NCBI RefSeq assembly: GCF_029223195.1
Contig: NZ_JARHUF010000018.1
Span: 17,249 to 81,248 of the forward strand
From: Vibrio sp. CAU 1672
Lineage (GTDB): Bacteria; Pseudomonadota; Gammaproteobacteria; Enterobacterales; Vibrionaceae
Direction: 5' to 3'
Length of the DNA stretch: 64,000 nucleotides
Translations under genes and position numbers: made by a program
In this document: in pieces, positions 44,480 through 53,440 of the stretch
Layout: the number at the start of each line of letters is the position of its first letter
Numbering within the stretch: the stretch's first letter is position 1
Notes under the pieces: generated by a model
What the model was told of the DNA's origin: nothing
Database searches by the model: none
Seen by the model: the letters and a program-made list of their open reading frames with translations, nothing else

Positions 44480-45901
44480 TTATAGCTTCTTGATAAATCG
44501 GCTTTCCACTTCGATGGTGAATTCGTTGCTCTTATCGGTGAGTATAAACTGAATTGTCGTGATCGCAGAGTCTAGCTTGTCAGGATCTGCGCCAAGGCTC
44601 ATTGGTAAGCTTAACACTTCCCCCGGTTCCACCTGGATGGTCTGCTTGCCATACCAAGTTACGTCATTCAAACCCTCTACATCCAGGTTGTACTCTTGCA
44701 CTTGTTGAGTCTTGTTGATGACTTTCAGGGTGTAAGTGTTTTCCACTTCGCCAGAGTTATTGAACCGGAACAACTGGTTACGATCACGAATGACACTCAG
44801 GCCTGCGGGGTCAACGGCGGCAATCTGCGCGAAGAACAAACCAATCATGACCAGTAGTACCGCACCATAACCAAGTAGCTTAGGGCGCAATACATGGGTG
44901 TGCTTACCGGATAAGCGGTGCTCGGTAGTGTAGTTGATCAGGCCTTTGGCATAGCCCATCCGTTCCATGGTCGTGTCACAGGCATCGATACAGGCACCAC
45001 AGTTGATACACTCATATTGCAGGCCGTCACGAATATCAATTCCGGTCGGGCAGACCTGGACGCAGAGGTCACAGTCAATACAATCACCGAGTCCGAGCTG
45101 TTTAGGATCGGCTTTGCGCGAGCGGGGGCCACGCTGTTCTCCGCGCTTAGTGTCGTAGCCGACGATGAAGGTGTCTTTATCAAACATCGCGGATTGGAAA
45201 CGCGCGTAAGGACACATATGCAGACAGACAATAGAGCGCATCCAGCCCGCATTGGCATAAGTACAAACCGCAAAAAACAGCACCCAAAAAACCGGCCAAA
45301 AACTGGCGTTAAAGGTAAAGAAATCGACGACCAGTTGCTTTACGGGAACAAAGTAGCCAACAAAGGTAAAACCAGTGGCAAGGGCAATGGCAAACCAGGC
45401 CAGGTGTTTGATGGTTTTACGTATGGCCAAATGAGTAGTGATGTTGTTCGAGTCTTGCTTACGGCGCTTATTGGCACTGCCTTCCAGCTTTTCCTCAAAC
45501 CAGATGTACATGAAGGTCCACACCGTTTGCGGACAGAGGTAGCCACACCACACCCGGCCTAAAAAAGTGGTGATAAAAAACAGGCCGAATGCTGCGATCA
45601 TGAACAGCAGCGCCAGCAGAGTCAGATCTTGTGGGTAGAGTGTGGTGCCAAAAAAATTGAATTGCTGATGGCCGATATCGAGTAGGATGGCCTGGCGTTC
45701 ACCATAGGGAATCCAAGGCGCTAAAGTGAACAGCAGTAATAAGAACCAGCCACCATAGCGGCGTAATTTCTGGAAGGTTCCTTTGCTTTCCCGTACATAA
45801 ATTCGATTGTTTGGATTGAATCTGTCCCCTTTGCCTTTGTGGGTCTTGGGGTTAAACGTTTTAGGAGTCACATCTTTAATATCGATTTTTTCCTGACTCA
45901 T
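44480..45901 (-). CDS. ccoG: cytochrome c oxidase accessory protein CcoG (FixG/RdxA)
   Basis: A 473-residue membrane protein. It reduces copper or supports its delivery during cbb3 oxidase assembly. Several membrane helices are interrupted by CGYLCPQTVW and CLHMCPYARFQ. A ferredoxin-type pair of 4Fe-4S motifs, CIDCDLCVQVCP and CINCGACIDACD, follows, then a C-terminal periplasmic Ig-like domain. It is not next to ccoNOPQ here. ATG 45901 is chosen over the ATG two codons earlier because AAGGA is then spaced by seven bases. Confidence 0.94.
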   Translation of the reverse strand: MSQEKIDIKDVTPKTFNPKTHKGKGDRFNPNNRIYVRESKGTFQKLRRYGGWFLLLLFTLAPWIPYGERQAILLDIGHQQFNFFGTTLYPQDLTLLALLFMIAAFGLFFITTFLGRVWCGYLCPQTVWTFMYIWFEEKLEGSANKRRKQDSNNITTHLAIRKTIKHLAWFAIALATGFTFVGYFVPVKQLVVDFFTFNASFWPVFWVLFFAVCTYANAGWMRSIVCLHMCPYARFQSAMFDKDTFIVGYDTKRGEQRGPRSRKADPKQLGLGDCIDCDLCVQVCPTGIDIRDGLQYECINCGACIDACDTTMERMGYAKGLINYTTEHRLSGKHTHVLRPKLLGYGAVLLVMIGLFFAQIAAVDPAGLSVIRDRNQLFRFNNSGEVENTYTLKVINKTQQVQEYNLDVEGLNDVTWYGKQTIQVEPGEVLSLPMSLGADPDKLDSAITTIQFILTDKSNEFTIEVESRFIKKL

Positions 45902-46110
45902 GCACACATCCTTCTTCTTAGGCTTTTAATTATGCTTGGCGTGATTTCTGGTGATCACGCTCGACAAAATAGGCTGATGATATTTTAGTAAATACTTATG
46001 GATGGGAATTATACCGTCAATAACAATTGTGTTTCTTTAACGCAGTCAACCTTTAACAACAAAAAGCAATGTAGTTAACCTATTTATGACCTGAATAGAT
46101 AAGAGCATAA
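45902..46110 (-). promoter_or_regulatory. ccoG upstream region
   Basis: A TATAAT box on the minus strand (46008-46013) lies about 110 bases before ccoG, but no good -35 was found. GCGTGA/TCACGC (about 45939-45960) is an inverted repeat in the leader. No convincing FNR site (TTGAT-N4-ATCAA) was seen. Confidence 0.4.
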
Positions 46111-46141
46111 AAAAAAGCGACTCATGGTGAGTCGCTTTTTG
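46111..46141. terminator. terminator after yihD
   Basis: A perfect 13-bp repeat AAAAAGCGACTCA (46112-46124) with TGAGTCGCTTTTT (46128-46140) around TGG. Confidence 0.92.
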
Positions 46142-46156
46142 TTCGGGTGCCTGGGA

Positions 46157-46423
46157 TCAGTCGATGATGCCGCGGGCACGCAAAATAGCGGTTTTGAAAT
46201 CGTCTTCCTGATCTTTTTTCAGGCCAGGAATCATTTCCTCTTTGCTGCTGTTGCGCATTTTTAGATGGTAGATCAGGACATCGTCGGTCAGATCTTCCAG
46301 TTTGCCCTGATAACCGGCTTCGTTTGCCAGTTTGACAATAAATTGCAACAGGTTCAGCTGCTGATCTTTGTGCCACTCAGGCTCAAGCAGCTCGAGTAGC
46401 TCTTCAATTCGATGACACTTCAT
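46157..46423 (-). CDS. yihD: YihD family protein (DUF1040)
   Basis: An 88-residue small cytoplasmic protein. [17 protein letters not shown] and [13 protein letters not shown] follow the E. coli YihD pattern. Function is not known. The open frame begins four codons earlier with GTG, but GGAGAAAGAA then reads as the ribosome site of ATG 46423. Neighbours srkA and dsbA are also its neighbours in E. coli. Confidence 0.9.
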   Translation of the reverse strand: MKCHRIEELLELLEPEWHKDQQLNLLQFIVKLANEAGYQGKLEDLTDDVLIYHLKMRNSSKEEMIPGLKKDQEDDFKTAILRARGIID

Positions 46424-46513
46424 TTCTTTCTCCACACGGGTTTTAGGTTTTATTTGTTGGTTAAGGTATCAAATTGGCAGAAGAAGACCAAATAGCAAAG
46501 TGGAATGGAGAAA

Positions 46514-46538
46514 AGAAAAGCGCAGCCATGGCCGCGCT
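46514..46538 (-). terminator. terminator behind the small ORF at 46544
   Basis: On the minus strand AAAAGCGCGGCC and GGCTGCGCTTTT form a stem with one mismatch around AT, followed by TTTTCTTTTC. It begins within 10 bases of the small ORF stop, which supports that ORF being transcribed. Confidence 0.75.
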
Positions 46539-46543
46539 TTTGC

Positions 46544-46711
46544 TTAAGCTGCTTGTACAACTTTGGTTGGAACACTTGGCAAGACTGCTGTTTTCTCAAC
46601 CAGTGTCATTGCTGGCGCAACTCGTTTTGCCGTTGGGGCGGCGGTGAAACCACTGCGACGGCGCATTGCACTACGATTAGTTCGTGCGAACCTGACTGTT
46701 GTTGGGCGCAT
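46544..46711 (-). CDS. hypothetical small basic protein, 55 residues
   Basis: A 55-codon ORF on the minus strand, from the ATG at 46711 to TAA at 46544-46546. The product begins MRPTTVRFARTNRSAMRRR, is rich in Arg, Ala, Thr and Val and ends in VVQAA. It has no membrane segment or signal peptide and I do not recognise it. Upstream lies TTAGGT, a weak ribosome site, and a terminator follows at once. It may be a small DNA- or RNA-binding protein, or the transcript may be a regulatory RNA. Reality is not proven. Confidence 0.5.
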   Translation of the reverse strand: MRPTTVRFARTNRSAMRRRSGFTAAPTAKRVAPAMTLVEKTAVLPSVPTKVVQAA

Positions 46712-47008
46712 TTTTATACCTAACTGCCAGGCATATCCATTGCCAATGTAATGGCCTGGATCACTATGAGTTGAGCTTCAACAGGGTGAAGGGTGGCTCT
46801 TGTTTGGCTCCCGCCAGTCCAAATAATGGTCCAGGAATAACGATATGCATGCATATCATTTACAGGTTAGCATTCTTATCAGAATTGGTCGATAGTTGAA
46901 CAGTTGATTTGTTCGCAAATAGTCAATTTTAGGCTGAGAGCGGTGCGAAATAATTGTTCTGATCCGGACAACAACAGTAGTATGAGGTATCGATAGAAGG
47001 AGGTGCGT
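46712..47008. other. intergenic region with a perfect palindrome, upstream of the Spo0M-like gene
   Basis: About 300 bases between the divergent small ORF and the Spo0M-like gene. It contains the 16-bp perfect palindrome GATATGCATGCATATC (46842-46857) in an otherwise AT-rich stretch. No full promoter could be assigned on either strand. Confidence 0.5.
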
Positions 47009-47821
47009 ATGTCATTTTTGAAAAAGACCCTGGCGAGTTTTGGTATCGGCAGCGCCAAGGTGGATTCTATCCTTAACCAGGATGTGCTGTATCCGGGGCA
47101 AAGCGTAGATGTGTCGATCCATGTCTATGGCGGCGCGACCGAACAGTCGATTGATAATATTGATCTCAGACTTTGTTGTCATTACATCGCGGAAGTCGAA
47201 GACGATCAAGGTAATCGTGATGGCCAGCGGAGGCATCGTGTCGCGCAAACGCATGTGTTGGCCAGCTGGAACCTCCCTTATGCCTTCGTGATCCATCCTG
47301 GTGAAGAGCGTACCTTTGAGGTCAAACTGGATGCCCCGTGGAATACTCCCATCACGATTGGTGACACCAAAGTTTGGCTGGAAACCGGGTTGGATGTGGC
47401 GATGGCCGTTGATCCGAGTGATAAAGACATGCTCACGGTGCGCCCCGACCCGCTCATGGACAGCATATTATCGGCGCTGGAGTCTCAGGGATTACGTATC
47501 CGTCAAGTTGAGTGCGAAGCGGTACAAGGGCAGGCCTTGCCGTTCGTGCAGGAATTTGAGTTTGTCCCGACCGATGGCCCTTATCATGGCGTATGGCGTG
47601 AGCTGGAGTTTGTCGCCTACCGCGGTGAGCAGCAGCTTAAGTTGTGGTTTGAGATTGACCGTAACCGGGCCGGCCCTGGTGGTATGCTGGCAAGCTTGTT
47701 GGGGAGGGGTAAGCTTAAGCGCGAGCTAACGATCGACGTCAGCACCCCGCTGGAAGAGGTAGGCCCGTTGGTATTGAACTATCTGGAACAAACCTGCCCG
47801 AGTGACGACATTGAGTTTTAG
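47009..47821 (+). CDS. Spo0M (SpoOM) family protein
   Basis: A 270-residue arrestin-like protein. It starts FLKKTLASFGIGSAKVDSIL and continues with LYPGQSVDVSIHVYGG, the family's N-terminal pattern, with two beta-sandwich halves expected. In Bacillus, Spo0M affects sporulation and interacts with cell division proteins; in non-sporing proteobacteria its role is unknown. A strong AAGGAGGT ribosome site at 46998-47004 selects ATG 47009 over the GTG two codons earlier. It is followed by a CACGTG-centred palindrome. Confidence 0.85.
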   Translation: MSFLKKTLASFGIGSAKVDSILNQDVLYPGQSVDVSIHVYGGATEQSIDNIDLRLCCHYIAEVEDDQGNRDGQRRHRVAQTHVLASWNLPYAFVIHPGEERTFEVKLDAPWNTPITIGDTKVWLETGLDVAMAVDPSDKDMLTVRPDPLMDSILSALESQGLRIRQVECEAVQGQALPFVQEFEFVPTDGPYHGVWRELEFVAYRGEQQLKLWFEIDRNRAGPGGMLASLLGRGKLKRELTIDVSTPLEEVGPLVLNYLEQTCPSDDIEF

Positions 47822-47837
47822 CTTACACGTGTAAGCT
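47820..47837 (+). promoter_or_regulatory. 18-bp CACGTG palindrome before the haemolysin III gene
   Basis: AGCTTACACGTGTAAGCT is a perfect palindrome that overlaps the Spo0M stop codon. A possible -10 box TACTAG follows at 47848-47853, which places the palindrome over the -35 position of the next gene, where a repressor would bind. The binding protein is unknown. Confidence 0.45.
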
Positions 47838-47888
47838 TAATGTGTCATACTAGAAACAATGTTTGACAACTCTGGTTAAGAGGCTGCT

Positions 47889-48542
47889 ATGTCCGATGCA
47901 CAGAAACCGCAATACAGTCGCGCTGAAGAATTGGCGAATACCTTCACCCACGGGCTTGGCATGATCTTTGGCATTGTGGGATTAATTTTATTGTTGGTGA
48001 AAGCGGCCGATTCTCAGGCGGACACACTGACTATCACCAGCTTAGCGGTGTATGGGGCCAGTATGATTTTGTTGTTTCTGGCCTCAACGCTGTACCATGC
48101 TATCCCTTACCCACAAGCCAAGCGGTGGTTAAAAACCTTTGACCACAGTGCAATATATTTGCTGATTGCCGGTAGTTATACGCCATTTTTGCTGGTGAGC
48201 TTACGTACGCCATTGGCAATCGGGCTGATGATCGTGATTTGGACCATTGCCCTGCTCGGTATTATCATGAAAGTCGCGTTTGTCTACCGGTTTAAAAAAT
48301 TTTCGCTGGTAACCTATCTGGTGATGGGCTGGTTATCGCTGATCGTAATTTATCAGCTGGCGGTGACCTTAGAGATTGGCGGGCTGACGTTATTGGCTCT
48401 TGGCGGCATCGTCTATTCGCTGGGGGTGATCTTTTACGTTGCGAAACGCATTCCTTTTAACCATGCGATTTGGCATGGGTTTGTCTTAGCGGGTTGCGTG
48501 TGCCATTTTTTTGCGATTTACTGGTTTGTCGAGCCAATTTAA
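47889..48542 (+). CDS. haemolysin III family (TrhA/YqfA) membrane protein
   Basis: A 217-residue protein with seven predicted membrane helices, in the PAQR/haemolysin III superfamily. Conserved metal-site residues appear in [23 protein letters not shown] and [14 protein letters not shown]. coli TrhA influences fatty-acid balance of the membrane; the haemolysin label comes from Bacillus and is not evidence of toxicity here. A palindrome lies 50 bases upstream. Confidence 0.9.
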   Translation: MSDAQKPQYSRAEELANTFTHGLGMIFGIVGLILLLVKAADSQADTLTITSLAVYGASMILLFLASTLYHAIPYPQAKRWLKTFDHSAIYLLIAGSYTPFLLVSLRTPLAIGLMIVIWTIALLGIIMKVAFVYRFKKFSLVTYLVMGWLSLIVIYQLAVTLEIGGLTLLALGGIVYSLGVIFYVAKRIPFNHAIWHGFVLAGCVCHFFAIYWFVEPI

Positions 48543-48562
48543 CCTGAGCTCAGGTTCTTTAG
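48541..48562. terminator. palindromic hairpin after the haemolysin III gene
   Basis: AACCTGAGCTCAGGTT (48541-48556) is a perfect palindrome starting in the stop codon and followed by CTTT. It lies between convergent genes; the T-tract is weak. Confidence 0.55.
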
Positions 48563-48593
48563 CCAGCAGCTGGCCCGACAACATACCGCGTGA

Positions 48594-49175
48594 CTAGCGC
48601 GTTTTTACTTCCACTATTTTGGCCACCAGCTGGTACTGAGGCGACTCAGGCAGGGCCAGTTTGATGCTATTACCCTGTTCGGCTTGTTGTGGGCGCAGGT
48701 AGGTATCCGCCAGGCGTTTGATTGACTGCCAGACGTTGACCGTCTCAGTGGCCAGTTCTTTACCGGACATGTCCAGTACCTGCACCTCTAGTGTTACCAG
48801 AATCACCGATTGTGAACTCTGATTGGTCACCGAGGTCGGCAACAGCAGTTCCCCCTGCTGGTAACGGGCCGGGCCAATCAGGATATCTACCCCGGAATCT
48901 GACAATTGCATGGCTGGTTTGTTGGCATTGACCACAATCGTCGTGCCCGTTAGTTTGTTGACCAGTGGAATGGCGGTGATCAGCGGAGCGGCCACCAGTT
49001 CAGGTGCTTGGTTTTCGCTGGTATTAACGCTTTTTTCTGCGGCAGCGTTGACCAGATACTCCCAGGTGAAGTCATCATTGAGCTTCACCTGGCGACCGTC
49101 AGCCAGGGTGACCACCTCAGCCGCATAAACCGAGGAAGTGGCCAGCAGGGTAGCCAGAGAGATCCATGTTTTCAT
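48594..49175 (-). CDS. DUF3157 family exported protein
   Basis: A 193-residue protein with a signal peptide (MKTWISLATLLATSSVYA, cut before AEVV). The early motif LADGRQVKLNDDFTWEYL is typical of DUF3157 in Vibrio. Its function is unknown. A long upstream extension of the frame runs into trkH and is rejected; AAAGGT precedes the ATG at 49175. It is the last gene of the def-fmt-rsmB-trkA-trkH run, 26 bases after trkH. Confidence 0.8.
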   Translation of the reverse strand: MKTWISLATLLATSSVYAAEVVTLADGRQVKLNDDFTWEYLVNAAAEKSVNTSENQAPELVAAPLITAIPLVNKLTGTTIVVNANKPAMQLSDSGVDILIGPARYQQGELLLPTSVTNQSSQSVILVTLEVQVLDMSGKELATETVNVWQSIKRLADTYLRPQQAEQGNSIKLALPESPQYQLVAKIVEVKTR

Positions 49176-49201
49176 TGTGATACCTTTTATTGTTAGCCTG
49201 T

Positions 49202-50647
49202 CTATCGACGCCAGAACGCTGGAAAGAAAAGCACCAAAATGGTTAGGATTTCCAAACGCCCCATTAACATCCCAAAGCTGAGCAGCCATTTGGCGGCATC
49301 CGGCAGTGGGGCAAAGTTGCCCGTTGGGCCGATCACCGAGCCCATGCCCGGACCAACATTGGCGACGGCTGTGATCGCACCGGAAATGCTGGTGATCGGG
49401 CCTAAGCCCAAACTGCTCAAACAACCGGCGATAAAAATGATGGTAATAAAAAACATCAGGCCAAAGGCCACCACTGAACGGACGATATCGTCGTTCACCG
49501 GACGTTGGTTATAGCGTTGAACGAACACTCCGGAAGGGTGAACCAGTTTCATGATCTGTTTGTTGAGCAGGGTCATCGCAATCTGGAAGCGGAAGATTTT
49601 TATTCCTCCGGCAGTCGAGCCTGAACAGGCACCGGCCATCATCAGAAAGGCGAATAGCGTAGTGGGCAGGGCGCCCCAGGCGGTGAAGTCTTCCAAACCA
49701 AACCCGGTAGTGGTGACCACAGAGACGATGTTAAACATCGAGACCCGCAACGCATCCATCACGGTATAGCCATCGCGCCAGACCAGCCAGGTTGCGATGA
49801 TCAGGCTGGCAAACAGGAACAGGTAAGCAAAGCCTCGTACCTGGGCATCTTGCACGATCACACTGAGTTTGCGTTTGTTCATTGCGGAAACAAACAGTAA
49901 AAACGGTAAGCCGCCAAGAAACATAAATGCTGTGGCGACCCAGTGTGCGCCATGGGAAAAGTGGTTCATTGAGCCGTCAGAAGTCGAGTAGCCACCGGTC
50001 GACAGGGTAGTAAAAGCGTGGTTGACGGCTTCAAACGGGTTCATGCCGGCCATCAGGTAGCCAATGATACATAAGCCTGTCAGTGACAGGTATACCGCGA
50101 CAATGTTTTTCGCCACCGTTTTGGCCCGTGGGCTGCTTTTATCCGACCAGTCTGATGACTCGGTATGGAACAGTTTCATCCCGCCGACGTTAAGCATCGG
50201 CAGGACCGCGACGGCCATGACGATAAAACCGATTCCCCCCAGCCACTGCAAAATTGAGCGCCAGAGTAAGATGCTCGGGGCCATATCATCCAAACCACTC
50301 AGTACGGTGGAACCGGTCGTGGTGATCCCTGACATGGTTTCAAAATAGGCGTCAGTAAAACTGATGTGGTTGATGAAAACAAACGGTAGCGCAGCAAAAG
50401 CGCTGGCAATGGTCCAGACCAGGCTGGTGATCAGGAACATATCACGCACACTGAGTTTAAATCTGGCGGTGCGGCCGACCGTTAAGCAGATGAAAGCGGC
50501 CAGATGGGTCATTGCCACCGCTTGAGCGAAGTCGAGAAATCCGCCGGTGCCGGTAAAAAAGGCCACCAGGGTTGGAACATACATAAAAAGGGCCAGTTTA
50601 GATAAAACCAGCCCGATCACGAACAGGACGGGACGTAAGTTAACCAT
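49202..50647 (-). CDS. trkH: Trk potassium uptake channel TrkH
   Basis: A 481-residue inner-membrane K+ channel subunit. Four pore repeats are seen, e.g. SGITTTGSTVLSGLD, TTLSTGGYSTSDG and VTTTGFGLEDF as selectivity-filter segments. Its gate is controlled by the TrkA ring. trkA lies 9 bases upstream, an order typical of Vibrio; E. coli has the genes apart. Confidence 0.96.
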   Translation of the reverse strand: MVNLRPVLFVIGLVLSKLALFMYVPTLVAFFTGTGGFLDFAQAVAMTHLAAFICLTVGRTARFKLSVRDMFLITSLVWTIASAFAALPFVFINHISFTDAYFETMSGITTTGSTVLSGLDDMAPSILLWRSILQWLGGIGFIVMAVAVLPMLNVGGMKLFHTESSDWSDKSSPRAKTVAKNIVAVYLSLTGLCIIGYLMAGMNPFEAVNHAFTTLSTGGYSTSDGSMNHFSHGAHWVATAFMFLGGLPFLLFVSAMNKRKLSVIVQDAQVRGFAYLFLFASLIIATWLVWRDGYTVMDALRVSMFNIVSVVTTTGFGLEDFTAWGALPTTLFAFLMMAGACSGSTAGGIKIFRFQIAMTLLNKQIMKLVHPSGVFVQRYNQRPVNDDIVRSVVAFGLMFFITIIFIAGCLSSLGLGPITSISGAITAVANVGPGMGSVIGPTGNFAPLPDAAKWLLSFGMLMGRLEILTILVLFFPAFWRR

Positions 50648-50656
50648 AAAGACGTC

Positions 50657-52033
50657 CTAGAGGAAGAATGGACTTGGCTGGAACAGCGCTTCGACGTCTG
50701 GCACGTATTTTTTGTCGACCAGGAACATTACTACGTGGTCGTCCTGTTCAATCACGGTGCGATCGTGGGCGATCAGCACTTCTTCACCGCGGACGATCGC
50801 GCCGATGGTGGTACCCGGCGGCAGTTTGATCTCGCCAATCGCTCGTCCCACCACTTTTGAGGTGGTTTCATCACCATGTGCGATGGCCTCGATGGCTTCG
50901 GCGGCGCCGCGGCGCAATGAGGAGACATTGACAATATCGGCTCGGCGCACATGGGTCAGCAGGGCAGAGATCGTGGCTTGCTGGGGCGAAATCGCCACAT
51001 CAATCACGCCACCCTGGACCAGGTCGACATAGGCACCGCGCTGGATCAGTACCATTACTTTTTTGGCACCCATGCGTTTAGCCAGCATCGCCGACATGAT
51101 GTTGGTTTCATCTTCATTGGTCAGGGCGATAAATACGTCTACCTGGTCGATGTTCTCTTCTACCAGTAACTCCTGATCGGCTGCATCACCACAAAAGACA
51201 ATCGTGTTGGTCAGCTGTTCGGACAGTTGTTCAGCACGCTGATAATTGCGTTCAATCAGTTTGACGCTGTAGGTGTTTTCCAGCCGTTTGGCCAGGCTGG
51301 CGCCGATGTTACCGCCACCGACGATCATGATGCGCCGGTAGGGTTTTTCCAGACGCTGCAGTTCACTCATCACCGAGCGAATGTGGTTGCTGGCGGCCAC
51401 GAAGAACACTTCATCATCGGCTTCGATAATGGTAGTGCCCTGCGGTCGGATCGGGCGTCCCTGGCGGAAAATCGCCGCAACACGCGTATCAATATGCGGC
51501 ATATGCTCGCGCAGTGCTGATAAGGCGTTCCCCACCAACGGGCCGCCATAGTAAGCTTTGACCGCCACCAGGCTGACTTTCTGCTCGGCAAAACTGACCA
51601 CTTGCAGAGCGCCGGGATATTGGATTAGGCGCTCGATGTAGCTGGTCACCAGTTCTTCCGGGGCAATCAGGTGATCGACGGGAATAGCCCCAGACTTAAA
51701 CAGCGCTTCTTTCTCGGCCAAATACTCCGGTGAGCGGATCCGGGCGACGCGGTTGGGGGTATTGAACAGGGTGAATGCAACCTGGCAGGCCGCCATGTTG
51801 GTTTCGTCGGTGTTAGTGACGGCGACCAGCATGTCAGCATCCTGTGCTCCTGCTTCATGGAGAACATTTGGATGACTGGCGTGGCCATTAACGACGCGCA
51901 GGTCGTATTTGTCTTGCAGCTCACGCAGCCGGTCTGCGTCCTTATCGACAATGGTGATGTCGTTGTTTTCGCCGACTAAATTTTCAGCCAATGTGCCGCC
52001 TACCTGACCTGCACCAAGGATAATGATCTTCAT
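50657..52033 (-). CDS. trkA: Trk potassium uptake NAD-binding regulator TrkA
   Basis: A 458-residue peripheral protein with two RCK domains. The first Rossmann motif is [13 protein letters not shown] at the N-terminus and the second is [14 protein letters not shown] near residue 240, each followed by an RCK-C lobe. It binds NAD(H)/ATP and gates TrkH. It lies 62 bases after rsmB. Confidence 0.96.
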   Translation of the reverse strand: MKIIILGAGQVGGTLAENLVGENNDITIVDKDADRLRELQDKYDLRVVNGHASHPNVLHEAGAQDADMLVAVTNTDETNMAACQVAFTLFNTPNRVARIRSPEYLAEKEALFKSGAIPVDHLIAPEELVTSYIERLIQYPGALQVVSFAEQKVSLVAVKAYYGGPLVGNALSALREHMPHIDTRVAAIFRQGRPIRPQGTTIIEADDEVFFVAASNHIRSVMSELQRLEKPYRRIMIVGGGNIGASLAKRLENTYSVKLIERNYQRAEQLSEQLTNTIVFCGDAADQELLVEENIDQVDVFIALTNEDETNIMSAMLAKRMGAKKVMVLIQRGAYVDLVQGGVIDVAISPQQATISALLTHVRRADIVNVSSLRRGAAEAIEAIAHGDETTSKVVGRAIGEIKLPPGTTIGAIVRGEEVLIAHDRTVIEQDDHVVMFLVDKKYVPDVEALFQPSPFFL

Positions 52034-52095
52034 ACGCTTTCTCGTTATCTGAAAAAGGCGACAGAACAGAAGTTGATCGCCTGTTGGTCACACCG

Positions 52096-53376
52096 TTATG
52101 CTGTTTTGGTCAGCACCGCGTAGTAGAAACCGTCCATATCTTCTTCGCCTGGTAGAATTTGACGACCAGGCTGTTCCGGATCCGAGTCTACTAATTGCGC
52201 ATCCGCAGTACGTGCTAAGAATGCTTTAACTTGTTCCACGTTTTCTTGTGGTGTGATGGAACACGTCGCGTAAACTATGGTGCCGCCAGGTTTTAACTGC
52301 GTCCACATGGCATCAAAGATTTCGCTTTGGAGCTCAGCAAGGGCGGCAATGTCTTCAGCACGACGCAGCCATTTGATGTCTGGGTGACGACGGATCACGC
52401 CTGTGGCTGAACACGGTGCATCTAACAAAATGCGGTCAAATTGGCCACCTTGCCACCATTGTTGTGGATTACGCGCATCGCCGCAAACCACTTTAGCCTG
52501 AAGGTTGAGACGCTTCAGGTTTTCATGCACGCGTTTCAGACGTGTCTCATCGCAGTCAATCGCAACCACTTCACTGCCGGAGGTGCGCTCCAGAATGTGC
52601 GCCGTTTTACCGCCAGGCGCAGCGCAGCAGTCCAGGATCAGCTCGCCATCTTTGGGTTCAAGGTAGTTAATTGACAGTTGCGCTGCGGCATCCTGCACCG
52701 ATACCCAACCTTTTTCAAAGCCAGGCAGTTTGGTTACATCGCAGGGCGCGGCCAATTTTAGGGCGTCCATGGCTTCACTGTGTGGCGTGCTATCAATGTT
52801 TTCATTTTTGAGTAGCGCCAGGTATTCATCACGAGAGTGGTGCTGATGGTTGACCCGCAGCCACATCGGCGCTTTCTGGTTGTTCGCTTCAACAATGCTT
52901 TCCCATTGCTGCGGATACGCCTCTTGCAGCAGCTTCAGTAACCAGCTTGGATGGCCGTATTTGCCCGCATTGTGGCTCACCGCCATTTGATCCAGTTCTT
53001 CCTGGTTGCGTTGGTAGTTACGCAATACCGCGTTGATCAGCCCACGTAGACGAGGACCTTTCAGCTCTTTGGTGCCTTCAACCGTTTCACCTACTGCCGC
53101 GTGCGCGGGAATACGCATAAAGCTTAATTGGTAAATGCCGACCAGGATCAGATGGTGGAACACCCGCTGTTTGCCTTTGAGGGGCTTATCCATCAACTGA
53201 TTAGCGATGGTTTCCAGACGAGGCAGGTAACGTAGCGCACCGTAACAGATCTCTTGCAGCAGAGCATGGTCACGAGGGCGGACCGTTTGCTGAGCCGCCG
53301 GAAGCGCGCTTGATAGTGAGTGGCCCTTGTCGACGACAAGATACAGGACGTTGGCAGCCGCAGCGCGGACATTCAT
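52096..53376 (-). CDS. rsmB: 16S rRNA m5C967 methyltransferase RsmB
   Basis: A 426-residue enzyme with an N-terminal NusB-like RNA-binding domain and a C-terminal SAM methyltransferase. [11 protein letters not shown] binds [21 protein letters not shown] holds one catalytic Cys and TCSITPQEN the other. The open frame runs 34 codons further upstream over the end of fmt; [12 protein letters not shown] with AAGG upstream at 53376 is the family start. Confidence 0.95.
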   Translation of the reverse strand: MNVRAAAANVLYLVVDKGHSLSSALPAAQQTVRPRDHALLQEICYGALRYLPRLETIANQLMDKPLKGKQRVFHHLILVGIYQLSFMRIPAHAAVGETVEGTKELKGPRLRGLINAVLRNYQRNQEELDQMAVSHNAGKYGHPSWLLKLLQEAYPQQWESIVEANNQKAPMWLRVNHQHHSRDEYLALLKNENIDSTPHSEAMDALKLAAPCDVTKLPGFEKGWVSVQDAAAQLSINYLEPKDGELILDCCAAPGGKTAHILERTSGSEVVAIDCDETRLKRVHENLKRLNLQAKVVCGDARNPQQWWQGGQFDRILLDAPCSATGVIRRHPDIKWLRRAEDIAALAELQSEIFDAMWTQLKPGGTIVYATCSITPQENVEQVKAFLARTADAQLVDSDPEQPGRQILPGEEDMDGFYYAVLTKTA

Positions 53377-53397
53377 GATGAGTACCTTAAAGTAAAG

Positions 53398-53415
53398 GAG
53401 GGCATCTCTGCCCTC
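53398..53415 (-). other. intercistronic hairpin between fmt and rsmB
   Basis: GAGGGCA (53398-53404) pairs with TGCCCTC (53409-53415) around TCTC. Followed on the minus strand by CTTTACTTTAAGG, it may be a weak terminator or an mRNA processing point. Confidence 0.45.
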
Positions 53416-53440
53416 AGAAAGTTCGTATAAATTGGCTGGT

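Noticed and set aside
44918..45562. 214-codon frame opposite ccoG
   Set aside because: The sequence is low in known motifs and mirrors the cysteine-rich ccoG codons. No promoter or ribosome site supports it.
45902..46060. FNR site for ccoG
   Set aside because: No TTGAT-N4-ATCAA sequence with acceptable match was found, despite the expected link to low oxygen.
49176..49424. N-terminal extension of the DUF3157 gene
   Set aside because: The extra 83 residues lie over the 3' end of trkH in another frame, and the signal peptide begins at 49175.
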